In this document: one piece after another, positions 24,319 through 35,991 of the stretch
How positions within the stretch are numbered: position 1 is the first letter of the stretch
How the letters are laid out: every line of letters starts with the position of its first letter
Source: Breviolum minutum Mf 1.05b.01
Taxonomy: Eukaryota; Sar; Dinophyceae; Suessiales; Symbiodiniaceae
Length of the DNA stretch: 64,000 nt
Assembly (NCBI GenBank): GCA_000507305.1
Contig: DF239116.1
Location: 195,438-259,437 of the forward strand
Direction of reading: 5' to 3'
Position numbers and translations under genes: made by a program
The notes under the pieces: model-generated
What the model saw: only the letters and a program-made list of their open reading frames with translations
Told to the model about the DNA's origin: nothing
Databases searched by the model: none

Positions 24319-27300
24319 CTGCCAAGGCCTCAGGGTTCGCAAGGGGGGTTGGTGTAAATCGCGATGAAGATAGATATCTTATGTTCATAAAAATGAAGGG
24401 ATATTGTACATTTGCAGGTTTCTCGTGGATCAAACATATTTGTCGAAATTATCCAAATATGTGTACAGTATATAATATGTATATAATAATAGTATAATAT
24501 GTATATATATACATATAAACTTGAAGGGGGCTGAGGGATTCGGGAAGGTTTGCCAAGATATATCTTGGGTGTATCTGCGTTCCATGATGCCAGTGGATAG
24601 TGAGGATTCAGAAGCGGCCCATGACTGGCATGGCGCTCTACAGGAACCCAACACTTGACACTTACAGTACATCAGTCAAAACCATTGGCATCTAGAAAGT
24701 GGTATTTTGTCAAAGTATCATATCTTACCAACTAAAACACTGAAATGAACAGATTTGTAGATATCACACCTAACCTCACCAGAATGCAGCTAGATTGGTA
24801 CATTCCACTCTCAAAAGAGTCAACAAAGTTGGATAATTCGGGGAGAGTGAAGACCAGTTTTCTCACATAAAAATCCTTCCTTTCAAACAACTTTTAATGG
24901 ACAAACTCCCCAAAACCAGTTGATACAATATTGACCAAATCAAGTAAACCTTTTCCAAATTCTCACAAGTGGTGAAACGCCTTGGCTTGACTTCCATCAA
25001 GCCGAGTTTTTCTTTTTTGAACACTGCTCAGTTTGCCTTTTTTTGGGGTCCCTTCAAATTTTCTTGTTGTTTCTTTTTGTGCAAGTGACAGTGAGTGTCA
25101 GCGCCCATCGACGCAACATGGAGCTTTTTGAAACGGTCACATTCGTCGTGGAGCACGGGCGACAAGGACGCTTGATGGGCTTTGCTGACCCCATTCGGAT
25201 GCTACCCCTCCAAACCAATCCCTTGAAATGGCTATGTACAAATAGCTTAAAAAGTCATGATAAGATATCCACATATGTTCTTAGTGTATCATACACACAC
25301 TACACGTATATGTAACTACTACTTTCAACATAGAAAATCAATCCATCTTAGGAAAATCCTGAGACATCCTCTGTGCAGCTGTTGCATGGCAAACATGAAC
25401 ACTGACGGGCGGCAGCAAGCAGGACAGTCATGATTGTCATGTTCGGAAGTCTTGGGGAGAAATAAACACTATCACAATATTCACCAACATAGAATACATA
25501 GATACAATATGGTAAAAATATACGAGTCTGCACTGTACACGCCTGAAATCACATGATATATTAGCCCCCAAACCTGAAGCCTTTCTTGAAATCAAGACAC
25601 TTAAAGGTGAAACGATGGACCTCCCAAAGGGGTCTGGTAGGATCTAATCATATTATCTAATCTACACTCCAGTAAACTAACATAGCTGGCTGGAAAACGG
25701 ACTCGGATTGAAGATGCATTTCCTATTGAACATGGGCAAATTCCAGCCTGCTATGTTAGTTGGCATTGGAGGGTCATCAATGAAGCTCCCAGGATCTCCA
25801 TTCACAACGGTTCCCACCTTGTCTTGGCACTGGTCTCGATGAACATCATGGATTGAGCGAAAGCAAACTCCTGATGGTTTCTTCCCCGTGTAGGTGGTGG
25901 TTTGAACCCAATTGAAAAATAGTAGTGAAACACATGTCAACATGGAAGCTACCCTCAAATTTCCGAGATCATTGACAACATCTAGCTTCAAAAAGGTTCA
26001 TGGGTGGTGCAAGGAGTTCTAGGGATACCCTCAAGTAGTAATCAAATTTCATTGGGGGAATACCCAGATTCAAACCACGAATGCCAAAAGTACCAACCAA
26101 CAATCCTGTGAACCGATGGCAGTTAAGCCTTACAGGTTGACCTTCCCAACTGTTTGTAAGCACTTAAAGGGTTGAGAGCTATGTGACAACTGAAATACTC
26201 CGGTACATCCAGGACATATTTAACCATCGTTCTTAAAGCGATTACAAAAGTGCTTCGCATGGGAAGTGCCATGCAAATCTTTTATGGGAGGATACCGATC
26301 TCATGAGACCCGAAGTATCACATCTAAAAATTATCATGAATCAACTCCTACTCTCGGTGGAAGAAGTCCTGCATCACCTGGGATGTACAAAACCCTGTAA
26401 ATCATGGGACAGCATACCTATCAACTGGCGATCGCCGGGTTGGTTCGCCATCGATGAAATTGGTATCGATGTTCCCCAACCCGGTACTCATCCAAAGGAC
26501 TTGGGCGATTTTTTTTGTCAAAGGAACGTTTGCGTCATTTTGAGATGGTCTCATTTCGAATTCATCTATAATAACAAGCAATCTGAAAAAAAGTCATCTC
26601 AAATTCATCTCAAATTGATCTCATCTAAATATCTCATCCCCATCTAAAAAAACACCTGTAAAACAAAAAGTCTGCTCCTCACCCTCTGTTCTTGAGACCT
26701 GCTGATCTGGCAAATCCACCTGTCAAAGTCGACTGGTAACAAGCTGTGTTTGTTTTCATAGCACTTGAATCCAAATGAAGATATGGTGGTTTGACAAACT
26801 TAAATGTCTTGTGGTGATTTGGAGGTGTTTAGATGATGTCTCATAATTCAACCACTTAAAAGTGTGCCACACTACCTTTTTAGCATCTTCATGACTCAGT
26901 GTTTCATCCATGAACCAAGCGTCACCTTGTTGGAGACAAGCATCAGAATAGCATCCTGATTCGTGGAGTACCTGAACACCAATGCTTGACATGGAGACAA
27001 GGATCACCTTTTATTTATGGCTGGCTTTTTTTGTACCTTCAAGGATCTTCAAGGCATTAAAAAAACAAACAACACAACTGCTGGAGGCAAATTCTTGATT
27101 CTAGATTCTTAGGCCTACGTTTTCTTGGCTCTTTTGAAAATTCCTATTGATTCCCATGACATCGTGCTTTTCCCATCATAGGGATTCCAATTGGTGTAGG
27201 TAGGAGGATCAGATGCATTTAGATCTGATGATAGCCGGAATTACATAAGTAGTAGGATGCACCCCGAAGGTATTTGTCCCCGAACTAGAGGCAATACACC

Positions 27301-30300
27301 CCGTAAGGCTATGTAAACAAGACATAATAATACCCCAAAGGGGCAGTTGTTCCGCCAACACACCCGTCCAGCATGGCAGTTTCTATGGAAGGATGCCTTC
27401 GAACTTCATCTTGCCAGTACTTCACATGCTCAAAGGTGCTCCTCTGCGTACAGTCATAACCTGTCACAAAAAGATGCAGAAAGACTTGCGTGTTGTCATC
27501 TGAAAATTGTAGAGAAATTCAATGAAATTCACCACCTACAGTTGACGGAAGAAACCCTGCACCAGTTGATATGGTAAGTGTCCCATCATTGACAGGCTTT
27601 TATACATCCCAGGTGGTGCAGGATGTCTTCCATCAACAGTAGCAAAGAATGGTGATGAAGGTCATGAGGCGGACATGACATATCCTTTGACGAGCACGTG
27701 ACATTTGGTATCCACCAGTGCCTAGATGTATCTGGTAGGTTCCTACTTTCGTTTGCGACTCTGGTAGGCACTACAGTATAATAACATTTTCCAAATTGTT
27801 GGGACAAGCATATTGAAAGGTCAAACATGAAGGGTCAACTTTTGCAGAATCAGCTGTTTTTCAACACAACTCCTGTTTTGCACAAAGGCCGCACCCTCAA
27901 TTTCAGGACGTCAATCATTTTGAAGCCATAGCCAGCCCTAGCCTTCTCTGAAAACTTCCCCGGCGGTTCATCATGGGAAACCCCAAAAAACCAACTTAAA
28001 CCTCCCATGAATTTGCAGAAAGCCAAGCAGCAAAGGATAATACCTTGAGCACCACGATAGTACCTTATGACGAACCAGCGGGAAATTTGCCCAATGCCCA
28101 AGATGCCCAAGCTGGGAAGGGAAAACCCCATTCCGGGAACCAAAAAAACCCAACCCTAAAACAACCCTCAGAAGATCAACCCTCAGTTTTCTTTCTAACA
28201 TGTGACTGAGCTTGGACATGATGGATGATGGCTCAGCGAAGCCCAACATTTTGTGTGAAATTCATTGTACGGAAAGCTGGTGGTTGAACCAACCCCGTTG
28301 AAAAAGAGATGCTCGTCAAATTGGATCGTCTCCCCAGGTAGGGGTGAAAACATAAAATATTTGAAAACACCACCTAGTTGTGAGATTATCTGAGACTACA
28401 ACCAGTGCATCATGGGTCGATTGACAATCAATCCACTAGTCTCAATACGGCCGAATAGATTCCAACAATGAACTTGGTAGCTCCAATCTGATTAAGCCGT
28501 TTCAGGAAGATTCCACCACTAAACCGTAACCTGAGGTGACGTGATTGTCTTCAATCTTCACCTTGAAATGGTTCTGGCAATTTTTACAAATCCCGAAATT
28601 TAACATTAGATACCAAAATGATGGTTTGGAAAATGTATCTCCGGCTTCAAAAGTGCGAAATTTGGCATCTATACGAAATTTCAAGGGGGGGTATATGTAA
28701 CATTACCCATTACCATTAGATTCCTCCAATCTTAAAGGCACCATCTCCATCCATATCCAGTGAGACTGAGACAGATCAACCTCCACCAAATGAAAAGCAG
28801 CTTCCTATGTATCCTCATGCATGTGTGCCTTAAATGGCAATTTGGTATGCTTTAATTGGCTAATAGGGATCATTTACAAATGGCTGATAGGGATAAATTG
28901 GTGGCAAATCTGGGGGAATTCATTCTAGATTCTATTTCAAAGACTTGATTCGTTGATGAGGTCACCAAAAAGTCAGTAGGATATAACAAATCTATGACAA
29001 CCTACTAGTGCTGTCTTTACTGATCCCTTGTAGCAGGTCAACAACAAAACGAGAGGAACATGTTTTCATAGCACTGTTGGTAGGTCAAAATGACGATGTC
29101 ACAGGGTCAAATTCCACTCTGGAAGGAGCTCTTTAGTCCTTTCTTTGAGAATCGTACTGTTGATGCTTCAGAAATTCCAAACAACCACATGGATGTATAA
29201 AACTCTACAAAGTCATGGGATATTTACCATATCAGCTGGTGAACGCCAGATTTCTGAACCATGAACAGTATGTTGCCAGCTTCGATGGTTGCTGGAAGTC
29301 CATCCTTGGCAGCCGCACGATGAAGTTAGGGTTCGGAAGCGTTCCTGTCCTGCAGTGTCCTGGAACGCTTGCGAGCATGAGACACTGAAATCACCAGATT
29401 CTACATGTCCACTCCGGTAAACAAACACAACAATGGAAAATCCATCATTTGTAGATTTACTTCCTATTGGAAAAGGTTTATTTCCATTGCGATATCACTT
29501 GCAAAGATACCTGGAACCTATAACATCCAAACTTCAAAAAATGATTGATCGTGCCCTGCCTAAGCGCTGCAATGGTGGACTTTGGTGAAAACTATATTAA
29601 AAACGGGGTCCCTTCATAAAAATGAATAGTTTATTTGCGGTTCCCTTCATAAAAACGCACATATTCATAGATATGACCAAATCATATATTTAGCCACCGT
29701 GAACTTCCAACCCCCGGGTTGGAAATTTCCAACTTCCCAAATGATTCGCGGTTCAACAAAAAATGCCGAGACACCCACAGGGCAAGCTTCAACTTCTTCC
29801 CTCGAACTTGCATGAACTTAGTCTTAAAGTCCACACCTCGGGGTGTCCGTTGTTTGGGTGGTTGAATTTTATGAGTTGAGGTGGAATGGAAAATGGGAAT
29901 GGGTGAAATGGGAATGGGTTGGATTTTGTTGGGTTTGGGTTGTAAGTTGTTTTTTCGATTTTATCTGTCTTGAAATGTTTCTTTCGAATCTTTCGATTTG
30001 TTGGAATAGAAAGGGAAGGGCAATTTTCGTCTTGAGGGTTGCGAATAATCCACCCAAAAGAGCTCTACAGGGGAAAGTCGAGCAAAACAACAGTATGCGA
30101 TCGTAAAACATGTGACCATGAGAAAATGACCAGGGCGATGATAAAGATGACAATAAAATAGCATAACCATAGGGGCAGTACATGCAATGAGTACATACAT
30201 TCTGATCATCCTCCTTTTTTCAAAAGGCCTTCCAAAACATGGCATCTCGCATTCACCACCCTGAGTTGCACAGACCAAATCTTGGAAGGTTCCCCCAACG

Positions 30301-33240
30301 AACTACAGTACAGCACCATTCACGCCTAGCTGCCTATGGCTTCCTGAAAATGACACCACTTGCCAAGGCCCAAACCAATTGTAGAGGCTTGCTTCTCATT
30401 GAACTCATCATCACCTTGGTTCCAACTTCACCCGCAGGCCAAGCGGATCGCAAAGCTACATACAAGTAGCAGCAGAAGGTTCTATTAAGATCCTTTGAAC
30501 CATGCTAGCTTATCATACCTAAATTTGGGGCCGCAAATTTGCATCTCAATCTCATGAATTAATGGAACACGGATCTCTTCTAGCCCAATTTAAGAACTAG
30601 TGTCAAAACGCAGTCGTAAGTCCCTTCATAACATTTCTGTTAGATTTCTTCTTACTGAGTATCCTCACAAATATTATGCGATGTCAAGTCATGTTCTATA
30701 TTAAATAATCCAATTACATCCAATTACTGTATACTGTATACAACTTAATTGACTGCACTTTTGGACACTACTTATTTGGCTACTAGCGGCAATAGGGGTT
30801 GACATTGGATGCGCTTGGTTGGGGGGTCACGACGTTTGTCCATTTTTTCCTTGGAGCACTTTGCTCAGGGTCACAACTTTGTTGGGATTTCCGACACGTA
30901 AAATGACGTAAAACATATCCGTCCTCCTGGAGTAACAATAACCTCAGGGCGATCCGATACTATTTAGGAACCAGAAATGCTCAAATCATTCTATTTCACC
31001 AATCTGAATTTTTTGTAAAGAACACAATCCCCATCCAAACTAATTACTAGAGTATCCATCTACAAGTCACTAAGATCTCTCCACGGTGAACTCCAACAGT
31101 GACTACCCCTTTTTTCCTTTCCATTCCCTCATAACTCGTCATCCACTGGGTTGGGCTTCCCTACAAAAGCGCAGGAGAATCGAAGATTTCCCCACACCCG
31201 AGTCGCCAATGATCAACCTTTTAAGATCGAAAAAAAAACAAAAGTGACAGCGGAAAGGGGTCGTTGACCACACACTTTGGGAAGGGTCGAATCTGAATGA
31301 ACTTTAGCCTCAACTTATAGCTGCAAAGTATGGATCATTTGGGATTTCCAAACTCAAGATGCCCCATCTTTATTTTTCCAAGGCCCGGAGTCAGGTGACG
31401 GTTCTTATGCCTGCTAGTAACACCAGCTATAAGGGTTGATCCAATAGGAAGGATGACATCAAACTCTTTGGTTGGGATCTTGATTCTTTGATGCAGTTTT
31501 ACCGAATGCTCCAATCGCGATACAAAAAATTGATGTATATTCTTGAGAAGCACAGATTTTAATGACAAAATATGATTGCAAATCATGATTCCAAATGGTT
31601 CACTGATTGAAATCTAATCATGAAACTTGAACATGAATTAACCTGCAGTCTGCAACCAGTGTGAAACCTTTTTTGACATGAGATTCACTTCATCTAAAAG
31701 CGTTGCAGTATAAAATAGTAAAATACAAAAAGTCAGATTCTGGTGGACTTGCATGTTGTCTCACCAATGTTCACCAACCAACGGAGTATTCTGAACCTGA
31801 AATGCCATTGAATTAGCATTCTAAATAACATCCATCAATGATGTTCACTGGGAGATCTCATGACACCACTAAGGACTCACGAGACCACAAGTGGTACATG
31901 AAGGGTAAGGTTGGGATTTTTTTGATGGAAATCAGCTCGAAATCAGGTTGGTCTGTGGAACATACCAGTCGTGGAATTAACATTTGCTGCAGCTTAGCAG
32001 ATGGTTCTGCAATCTGCCAGCCTCATGAATGAAGACAAAATCATGATACCTGCATCATGGTTTAAAGACAGGTCAGTAATCTCTCCCTCAGACTCATTTC
32101 AGGACTTCTCGCAACCTTCAAGTATCCATAAGCCAACAACAATAACACCAACAAAAAAACACCAAGAAAAAACAAGACAAAAGGCACAAACCACAATAAG
32201 AAGAACAAAAGAAGAGAAACAAGACCAAAGCAATGAGCAAGAAAAAGAACCAGAACAATAACAAGGAACAACCAACCATCAACCTGACAACACCAACCAA
32301 CAACCTGACACGGCTGTTTCCATGGAACAATAAATACCCTTGCAGTATCCAACCCAAGCCGAGGCACAACTTAAAGAGATGATCATGGGTGGCGTCCGCC
32401 ATGCCACGCACGTCCCACAAAGCCGGTGGTTCACATGAACCAGGCCGGGCCGGGACCCAGCTTGAATACAGCAATGGGAAGGGAATGAGATCTGGGACAC
32501 CGGGTTATTACGGCCCACTTTGTCCAAAATCCTCTGGAAATTGCAGCTGATCACGTTACCGGCTGGAACTTAGAGAAATTGTCAAGTATGGCATAAAAGA
32601 GTGAAAAGGTTGACTTTTGGAGGAGTGAGATATGGGTTCATCACCCTGAATTGAGCCTTTTATTTAAGCTTGCCGCTTATTGGGCATGATTTCGAGTTGT
32701 GGGCTTGGGTGCGTCTGAAGGGAATCTTCATCTGGTTGAATTCCATTGCACCAACCTGGACAGACAAAGGGAACAAGCGGGATTGCCTGGTTGCCTACGC
32801 AAAGATATAAACATTATACAAACATATACAAACTATTGGAGTGATATCACCAGGTCCGTCATTGCAGTTTGACCAAACATGTGTCGCCAAAGGTTGATCG
32901 ATAAACAAGGCCTGCCCCAGTTTCGTTTTTGTTCGTCCACCAGTCAGTCCCTTTTGAAAACAAAAACAGCATTAATGATTAATCACGAAATTCCCGGGAT
33001 TCCCCCGAATAAACGCTGGCCCTCAGTTCCATGGGGATATGGGGATCTATGTTAACCTCCCTCAGGATTAGCAAGGCGGCTTTTAAGGGATTTTTAACCA
33101 CCAGTATAGCGTGAGCTATGAGGGTAAGCATAGATCCCCATGATATTTTTGCTTTGCTTTTGCTACCTGTACAACAATGTCACCTTCGCTATCGTCGCAA
33201 GATCTTCTCGCGACGCCTGAGATCTGGCCAGATGGGCCAT
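24259..33240 (-). CDS. Rab18/RabC-type small GTPase, at least 10 exons, 3' end unresolved
   Basis: Membrane-anchored GTP/GDP switch of vesicle or lipid-droplet traffic, by family. Ten exons (74, 53, 39, 62, 41, 32, 64, 46, about 17 and 60 bases) join in one frame to about 162 residues, and every junction keeps phase. In order they give the P-loop GDSGVGKSS, switch I ending STIGVDFK, KLKLALW, the G3 motif DTAGQERFRTLTSS, YYRGAQGIIL, a CYDC segment where families read VYDVT, the YSTNQD segment typical of plant RabC, and the G4 motif NKVD. TLTSSYYRGAQG and YSTNQD point to Rab18/RabC rather than Rab1 or Rab8. Oddities: the residue before NK is Ser rather than the usual Gly, and the N-terminus has about 24 extra residues. 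Introns run from 206 to 2384 bases; two start with GC and a third may. The SAK motif and C-terminal cysteines were not found, so the end is missing or lies before 23.76 kb. Family is sure, subfamily likely. Confidence 0.93.
25671..25763. repeat. Inverted-repeat element family E
   Basis: agtaaactaacatagctggc at the left, ctgctatgttagttggc at the right, gaagatgcatttcctattga inside. Closely matches the copy at 6.1 kb. Within a Rab intron. Confidence 0.85.
26349..26456. repeat. Inverted-repeat element family A, diverged
   Basis: ctctcggtggaagaagtcct, then acctgggatgtacaaaaccc, ends gcgatcgccgggttggttcg. The right terminal repeat is degraded. Within a Rab intron. Confidence 0.7.
26703..26719 (-). 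CDS. Rab micro-exon VDLPD (candidate)
   Basis: After tttgacag, 17 bases code VDLPD plus ca, followed by a GC donor. It supplies the Asp of NKxD directly after NK, and its phase fits the next exon (ca+t, His). It is extremely short and the donor context is weak (GA donor or 21-base alternatives exist), so the exact end is uncertain. Confidence 0.5.
26926..26971 (-). CDS. Rab exon YSTNQD to SNK (G4)
   Basis: A 46-base exon coding YSTNQDAILMLVSNK. Acceptor ttcag|g, donor aacaag|gtgacg. The Asn-Lys of G4 (guanine recognition) is intact, but the preceding residue is Ser where Rabs normally have Gly. Confidence 0.9.
27397..27460 (-). CDS. Rab exon YDCTQRSTFEHVKYWQDEVR
   Basis: A 64-base exon corresponding to the YDVT...F.....W..E helix of Rabs. 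Acceptor gacag|gt, donor cgaag|gcatcc (GC). It leaves in phase 2 and joins the next exon through a split Arg codon. Confidence 0.9.
27537..27640. repeat. Inverted-repeat element family A
   Basis: Starts acagttgacggaagaaaccc, ends ggatgtcttccatcaacagt. Internal order is reversed relative to other copies (tatacatcccaggtggtgca near the right end), as expected of an insertion in the opposite sense. Within a Rab intron, 76 bases from an exon. Confidence 0.85.
28032..28063 (-). CDS. Rab exon YYRGAQGIIL, GC donor
   Basis: A 32-base exon. Acceptor cataag|gt completes the split Ser codon. It ends ctt t followed by GC (gctgct), a non-canonical donor required by phase: t plus gt from the next exon makes the Cys before YDC. 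Confidence 0.9.
28275..28380. repeat. Inverted-repeat element family B
   Basis: agctggtggttgaaccaacc at the left, ttgaaaacaccacctagttg at the right, tccccaggtaggggtgaaaa inside. Within a Rab intron. Confidence 0.85.
29155..29270. repeat. Inverted-repeat element family A
   Basis: Starts tactgttgatgcttcagaaa, contains ggatgtataaaactctacaa and accatatcagctggtgaacg, ends ctgaaccatgaacagta. Within a Rab intron, 48 bases from the G3 exon. Confidence 0.85.
29319..29359 (-). CDS. Rab exon with G3 motif
   Basis: A 41-base exon coding DTAGQERFRTLTS, with the catalytic Gln of the G3/switch II region. Acceptor ttccag|ga, donor catc|gtgcgg, phase 2 out. It lies 48 bases from an inverted-repeat element (29155-29270). 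Confidence 0.93.
29775..29836 (-). CDS. Rab exon, GVDFK to ALW
   Basis: A 62-base exon coding VDFKTKFMQVRGKKLKLALW. It completes switch I and the beta strands before G3. Acceptor ccgag|gt, donor tgtgg|gtgtct, phase 0 out. Confidence 0.93.
30376..30414 (-). CDS. Rab exon with switch I
   Basis: A 39-base exon coding DDEFNEKQASTI and the first base of Gly. Acceptor ccaag|gt, donor attg|gtttgg. It enters in phase 1 and leaves in phase 1, matching both neighbours. Confidence 0.9.
31165..31217 (-). CDS. Rab exon with P-loop
   Basis: A 53-base exon coding LIIGDSGVGKSSILLRF. The acceptor is a T-rich tract ending aaaag|g. The donor is cttt|gtaggg, phase 1. The GxxxxGKS motif binds the GTP phosphates and magnesium in this family. 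Confidence 0.93.
33167..33240 (-). CDS. Rab exon 1 (candidate start)
   Basis: Begins with ATG (33240-33238), reads MAHLARSQAS and ends TLLY plus two bases before a GT donor (cag|gtagca). An in-frame stop lies about ten codons upstream. The split codon (ag+g, Arg) joins correctly to the P-loop exon, giving LLYRLIIGDSG. The N-terminus is not itself conserved, so this exon rests on phase, donor and the ATG. Confidence 0.55.
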
Positions 33241-33664
33241 GCATTGTCTTGTGTTGATGTTGGTCGTAGCTCAATTCTATTTGCATGCCTTTCTGGGATA
33301 AAACGTTGAAAAAACTTTCAAATTACAACCGCAGTATCACTTAATCAAAGGCCATTGAAAAAGATTCTATCCAAAAACAGTTGCTTTTCAATTCGCATCT
33401 GTTCTTCTCAAGGCTTCAAAACAAAAAATCCATTGCCATAGCCACTGGTGATCCGCACACGCAGACCAAACAACAACAGAAAATGGAGCGCCAATTTAAA
33501 AACTTAACAGCCGAAAATTCCCTGGGAACTTTGTACACTCATCCGGACAAGGATGCCCTAGGGCTGTAACTATCTAAAATGGACGCCACGCGCCTATGGC
33601 CGTGTTGGCATATCCATGGATTTTGCAACCTCTGCGGCGCCAACAAGTGTCAAATTTTTTGCCT

Positions 33665-33780
33665 ATACTGTTGATGGAAGAAATCCTGCACCACCTCGGA
33701 TGTATACAGTAGAACCTTGAAAATAATGGGATAAACTTAAACTACCTATCAATGCTTCAGGACTTCTTCCATCAACAGTA
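33665..33780. repeat. Inverted-repeat element family A, best-preserved ends
   Basis: tatactgttgatggaagaaa at the left and cttcttccatcaacagtat at the right form a near-perfect terminal inverted repeat flanked by TA. Lies about 425 bases upstream of the Rab start. Confidence 0.9.
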
Positions 33781-34544
33781 TCAACAGCACAATCCCATGT
33801 ATTGTTGAAATTTCGTCGAAAAACCAGATTCAACCAGGATGTAAAAACTTGTCCTTCGAGTAAGAAAGTCAGCAACTTTCACAACAGCTTGCACTCCTCC
33901 GTAGGGCATTCCCATGCATTTCTGTGTTTAACGGTGCCTACGCCTGACATGCTAACCTTCCGACATAAGATGCTAGAGCATGTCTACCATCATGAACCTT
34001 GGAGTCAAAGGAAAAAACATATATAATGTGAATATACAAATATATGCACGTAAAATACAAATAATGGAACAAGATCATCCCAACTTACAAACCACATCAT
34101 ATGTGGCTCAACATGGGTTTTTTGCTGCTTAAAATGTTAATGTAGTGGATCATATTTTTCGGTGATGTTTAATGGGAAACCCTACTGGATGGACCAACCA
34201 TTCATTGATTAAGGTTAGCAAAGATCCCTTGATAAAGAAATAAAAAGACATGTTCATTCTCCCACTGTTACAGGCTTTAGGCATTCCCCCAAGCAATATT
34301 GACAATATTGAATATGATCCCCGTATTGGCAGCCTTTGTTTTTGTGAGCCATGCAGTAGCCATATTTGGCCAAAGCAACCAGCTTGGATTAAGGCCAAGT
34401 CGGAGGCTGTCTGTTGAAATTCTGGCTAATATCTATCTCTACAACAGATTTCAACTGACATTTCCTTCATACACAATCAGAGTGTATAGTATTCATATTG
34501 TAAATCTACAAATCATCCAAGCCATGTAGTCAGAAGCATTGTAG

Positions 34545-34596
34545 AGATGGATATGTATATATATATATATATATGTATATACATATATTATATAGA
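34545..34596. repeat. AT dinucleotide tract
   Basis: Near-perfect tatata run flanked by tgtatatacatat. Confidence 0.9.
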
Positions 34597-35157
34597 GTGG
34601 GTGCCACATACATTTGAATCATAAATTCATCTTCCCCAAAATCATCACGAATCACGACCCCATCCCATTCCAACCCTTTTGGGCCCATCAACTCAGGCTC
34701 AGCGAATCGGAAGGTGTTATCGACCTGCTGAAGGTGTCAAGTATCTGATGAAAAACAGCCGTTTATGTTGGTTAATTTATAGGGATTCCCATAAAGGGGA
34801 AAGCGTCAAAATACCTTGTAGAGACAAGACTCTCGAAAAAAATCTGAACCCGGGAAGTTCCGTATGCCTCAACGTCTTTGTAGATAGAAATATCCAAAAG
34901 CCTACAACATCTTTTTGGAAGAGACAGCCTACAACATCTCGCAAATTTGTTGAAGACACTTATGTTTGATTCTCATGGAAAGCAATACATACTTGAACTT
35001 TGTATTCCACGAAAGCTACATTGTATTGCAAAAACTTTTCTTGTGGACTCTTTATAGTTCAGTTTTAATTTTAATCGCAACTACCAAGAACTGACATACA
35101 GGACTCTGCCTCATTTCAATATGGCATCCATGTATGTAGGTATGGTTGTTTCCTGTC

Positions 35158-35340
35158 TTATCTATCTGTCTGTCTATCTATCTGTCTATCTGTCGATCTA
35201 TCTATCTATTTATCTATTTGTCTATTTATCTATTTATCTATCTATCTATCTATCTATCTAGAGTAAGAGTACCTTTCTTTATCTTTCTTTCTTTCGCCCT
35301 ATCTTTCTTTCATTCTCTCCGTCTCTCTCTCTCTCTTTCT
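35158..35340. repeat. TCTA/TCTG microsatellite followed by CTTT/CTCT tract
   Basis: Long tract of tatc/tgtc tetranucleotides followed by pyrimidine-rich ctttctttc and ctctctctc. Confidence 0.95.
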
Positions 35341-35883
35341 TGATTCATCAAACTCCGATGCTTCTTGATGAATTGTGGGACTCAAGATTGTCAACCGGTG
35401 CAGTATGTGCTGCACATTTTCCAATTTGCAGTTTCAACTTCAACTCATCCAAAAAGGTAACAATAAACTAGGCCATCTTCTCCAAATCGGTGTGAAACTA
35501 ACCCAACTTTGAAACCAACACACTTTCAACAACTGCAAGTTCCCTTGCCTCCCTAAAAAACACCCTCACCTGACCTGACTGGTTTTGAATGGCTCCCCAA
35601 GGTCGTCGTGACCTCAGGTCGTGTCACATCTCAGATCTTCACCAAAATTTTCTTGGGGAAATCCTCCAGTTTTGGGGGGCTTATTCTAACTGGTGGATTT
35701 CCCCATCATCAAATTTCCCCATTTAACTGAGGATTTCCCCCCCAACAAAATCTTTATTCAGTAGAAAGTTCGGATGGTCACCATCTTGAGGAAGCCAATA
35801 TGGCATCATGGAATCCAATCTCTGTGATATCTAGGGGTTGGGATTTCCACCCGAATGGAACATTTTATCGCTGTCAAATCCAG

Positions 35884-35991
35884 TTACACCAGGGTAAAAG
35901 TAGATGGCACAGTTACCATGTATTGGTTTATATAAGCCCTATATTAACCAACCTTTTGGGGACTGTGCCATGTACTTTGACCATGGTGTAA
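35884..35991. repeat. Palindromic element, ttacacc ends
   Basis: gttacaccagggtaaaagta then gatggcacagttacc at the left; ggggactgtgccatgtactt then tgaccatggtgtaa at the right. Single copy seen; a degraded relative may lie at 45.25-45.35 kb. Confidence 0.75.

Noticed and set aside
25043-25315. 90-codon plus-strand frame with FVVEHGRQGR
   Set aside because: No family match. All three minus frames are also open in part, and it lies inside a Rab intron.
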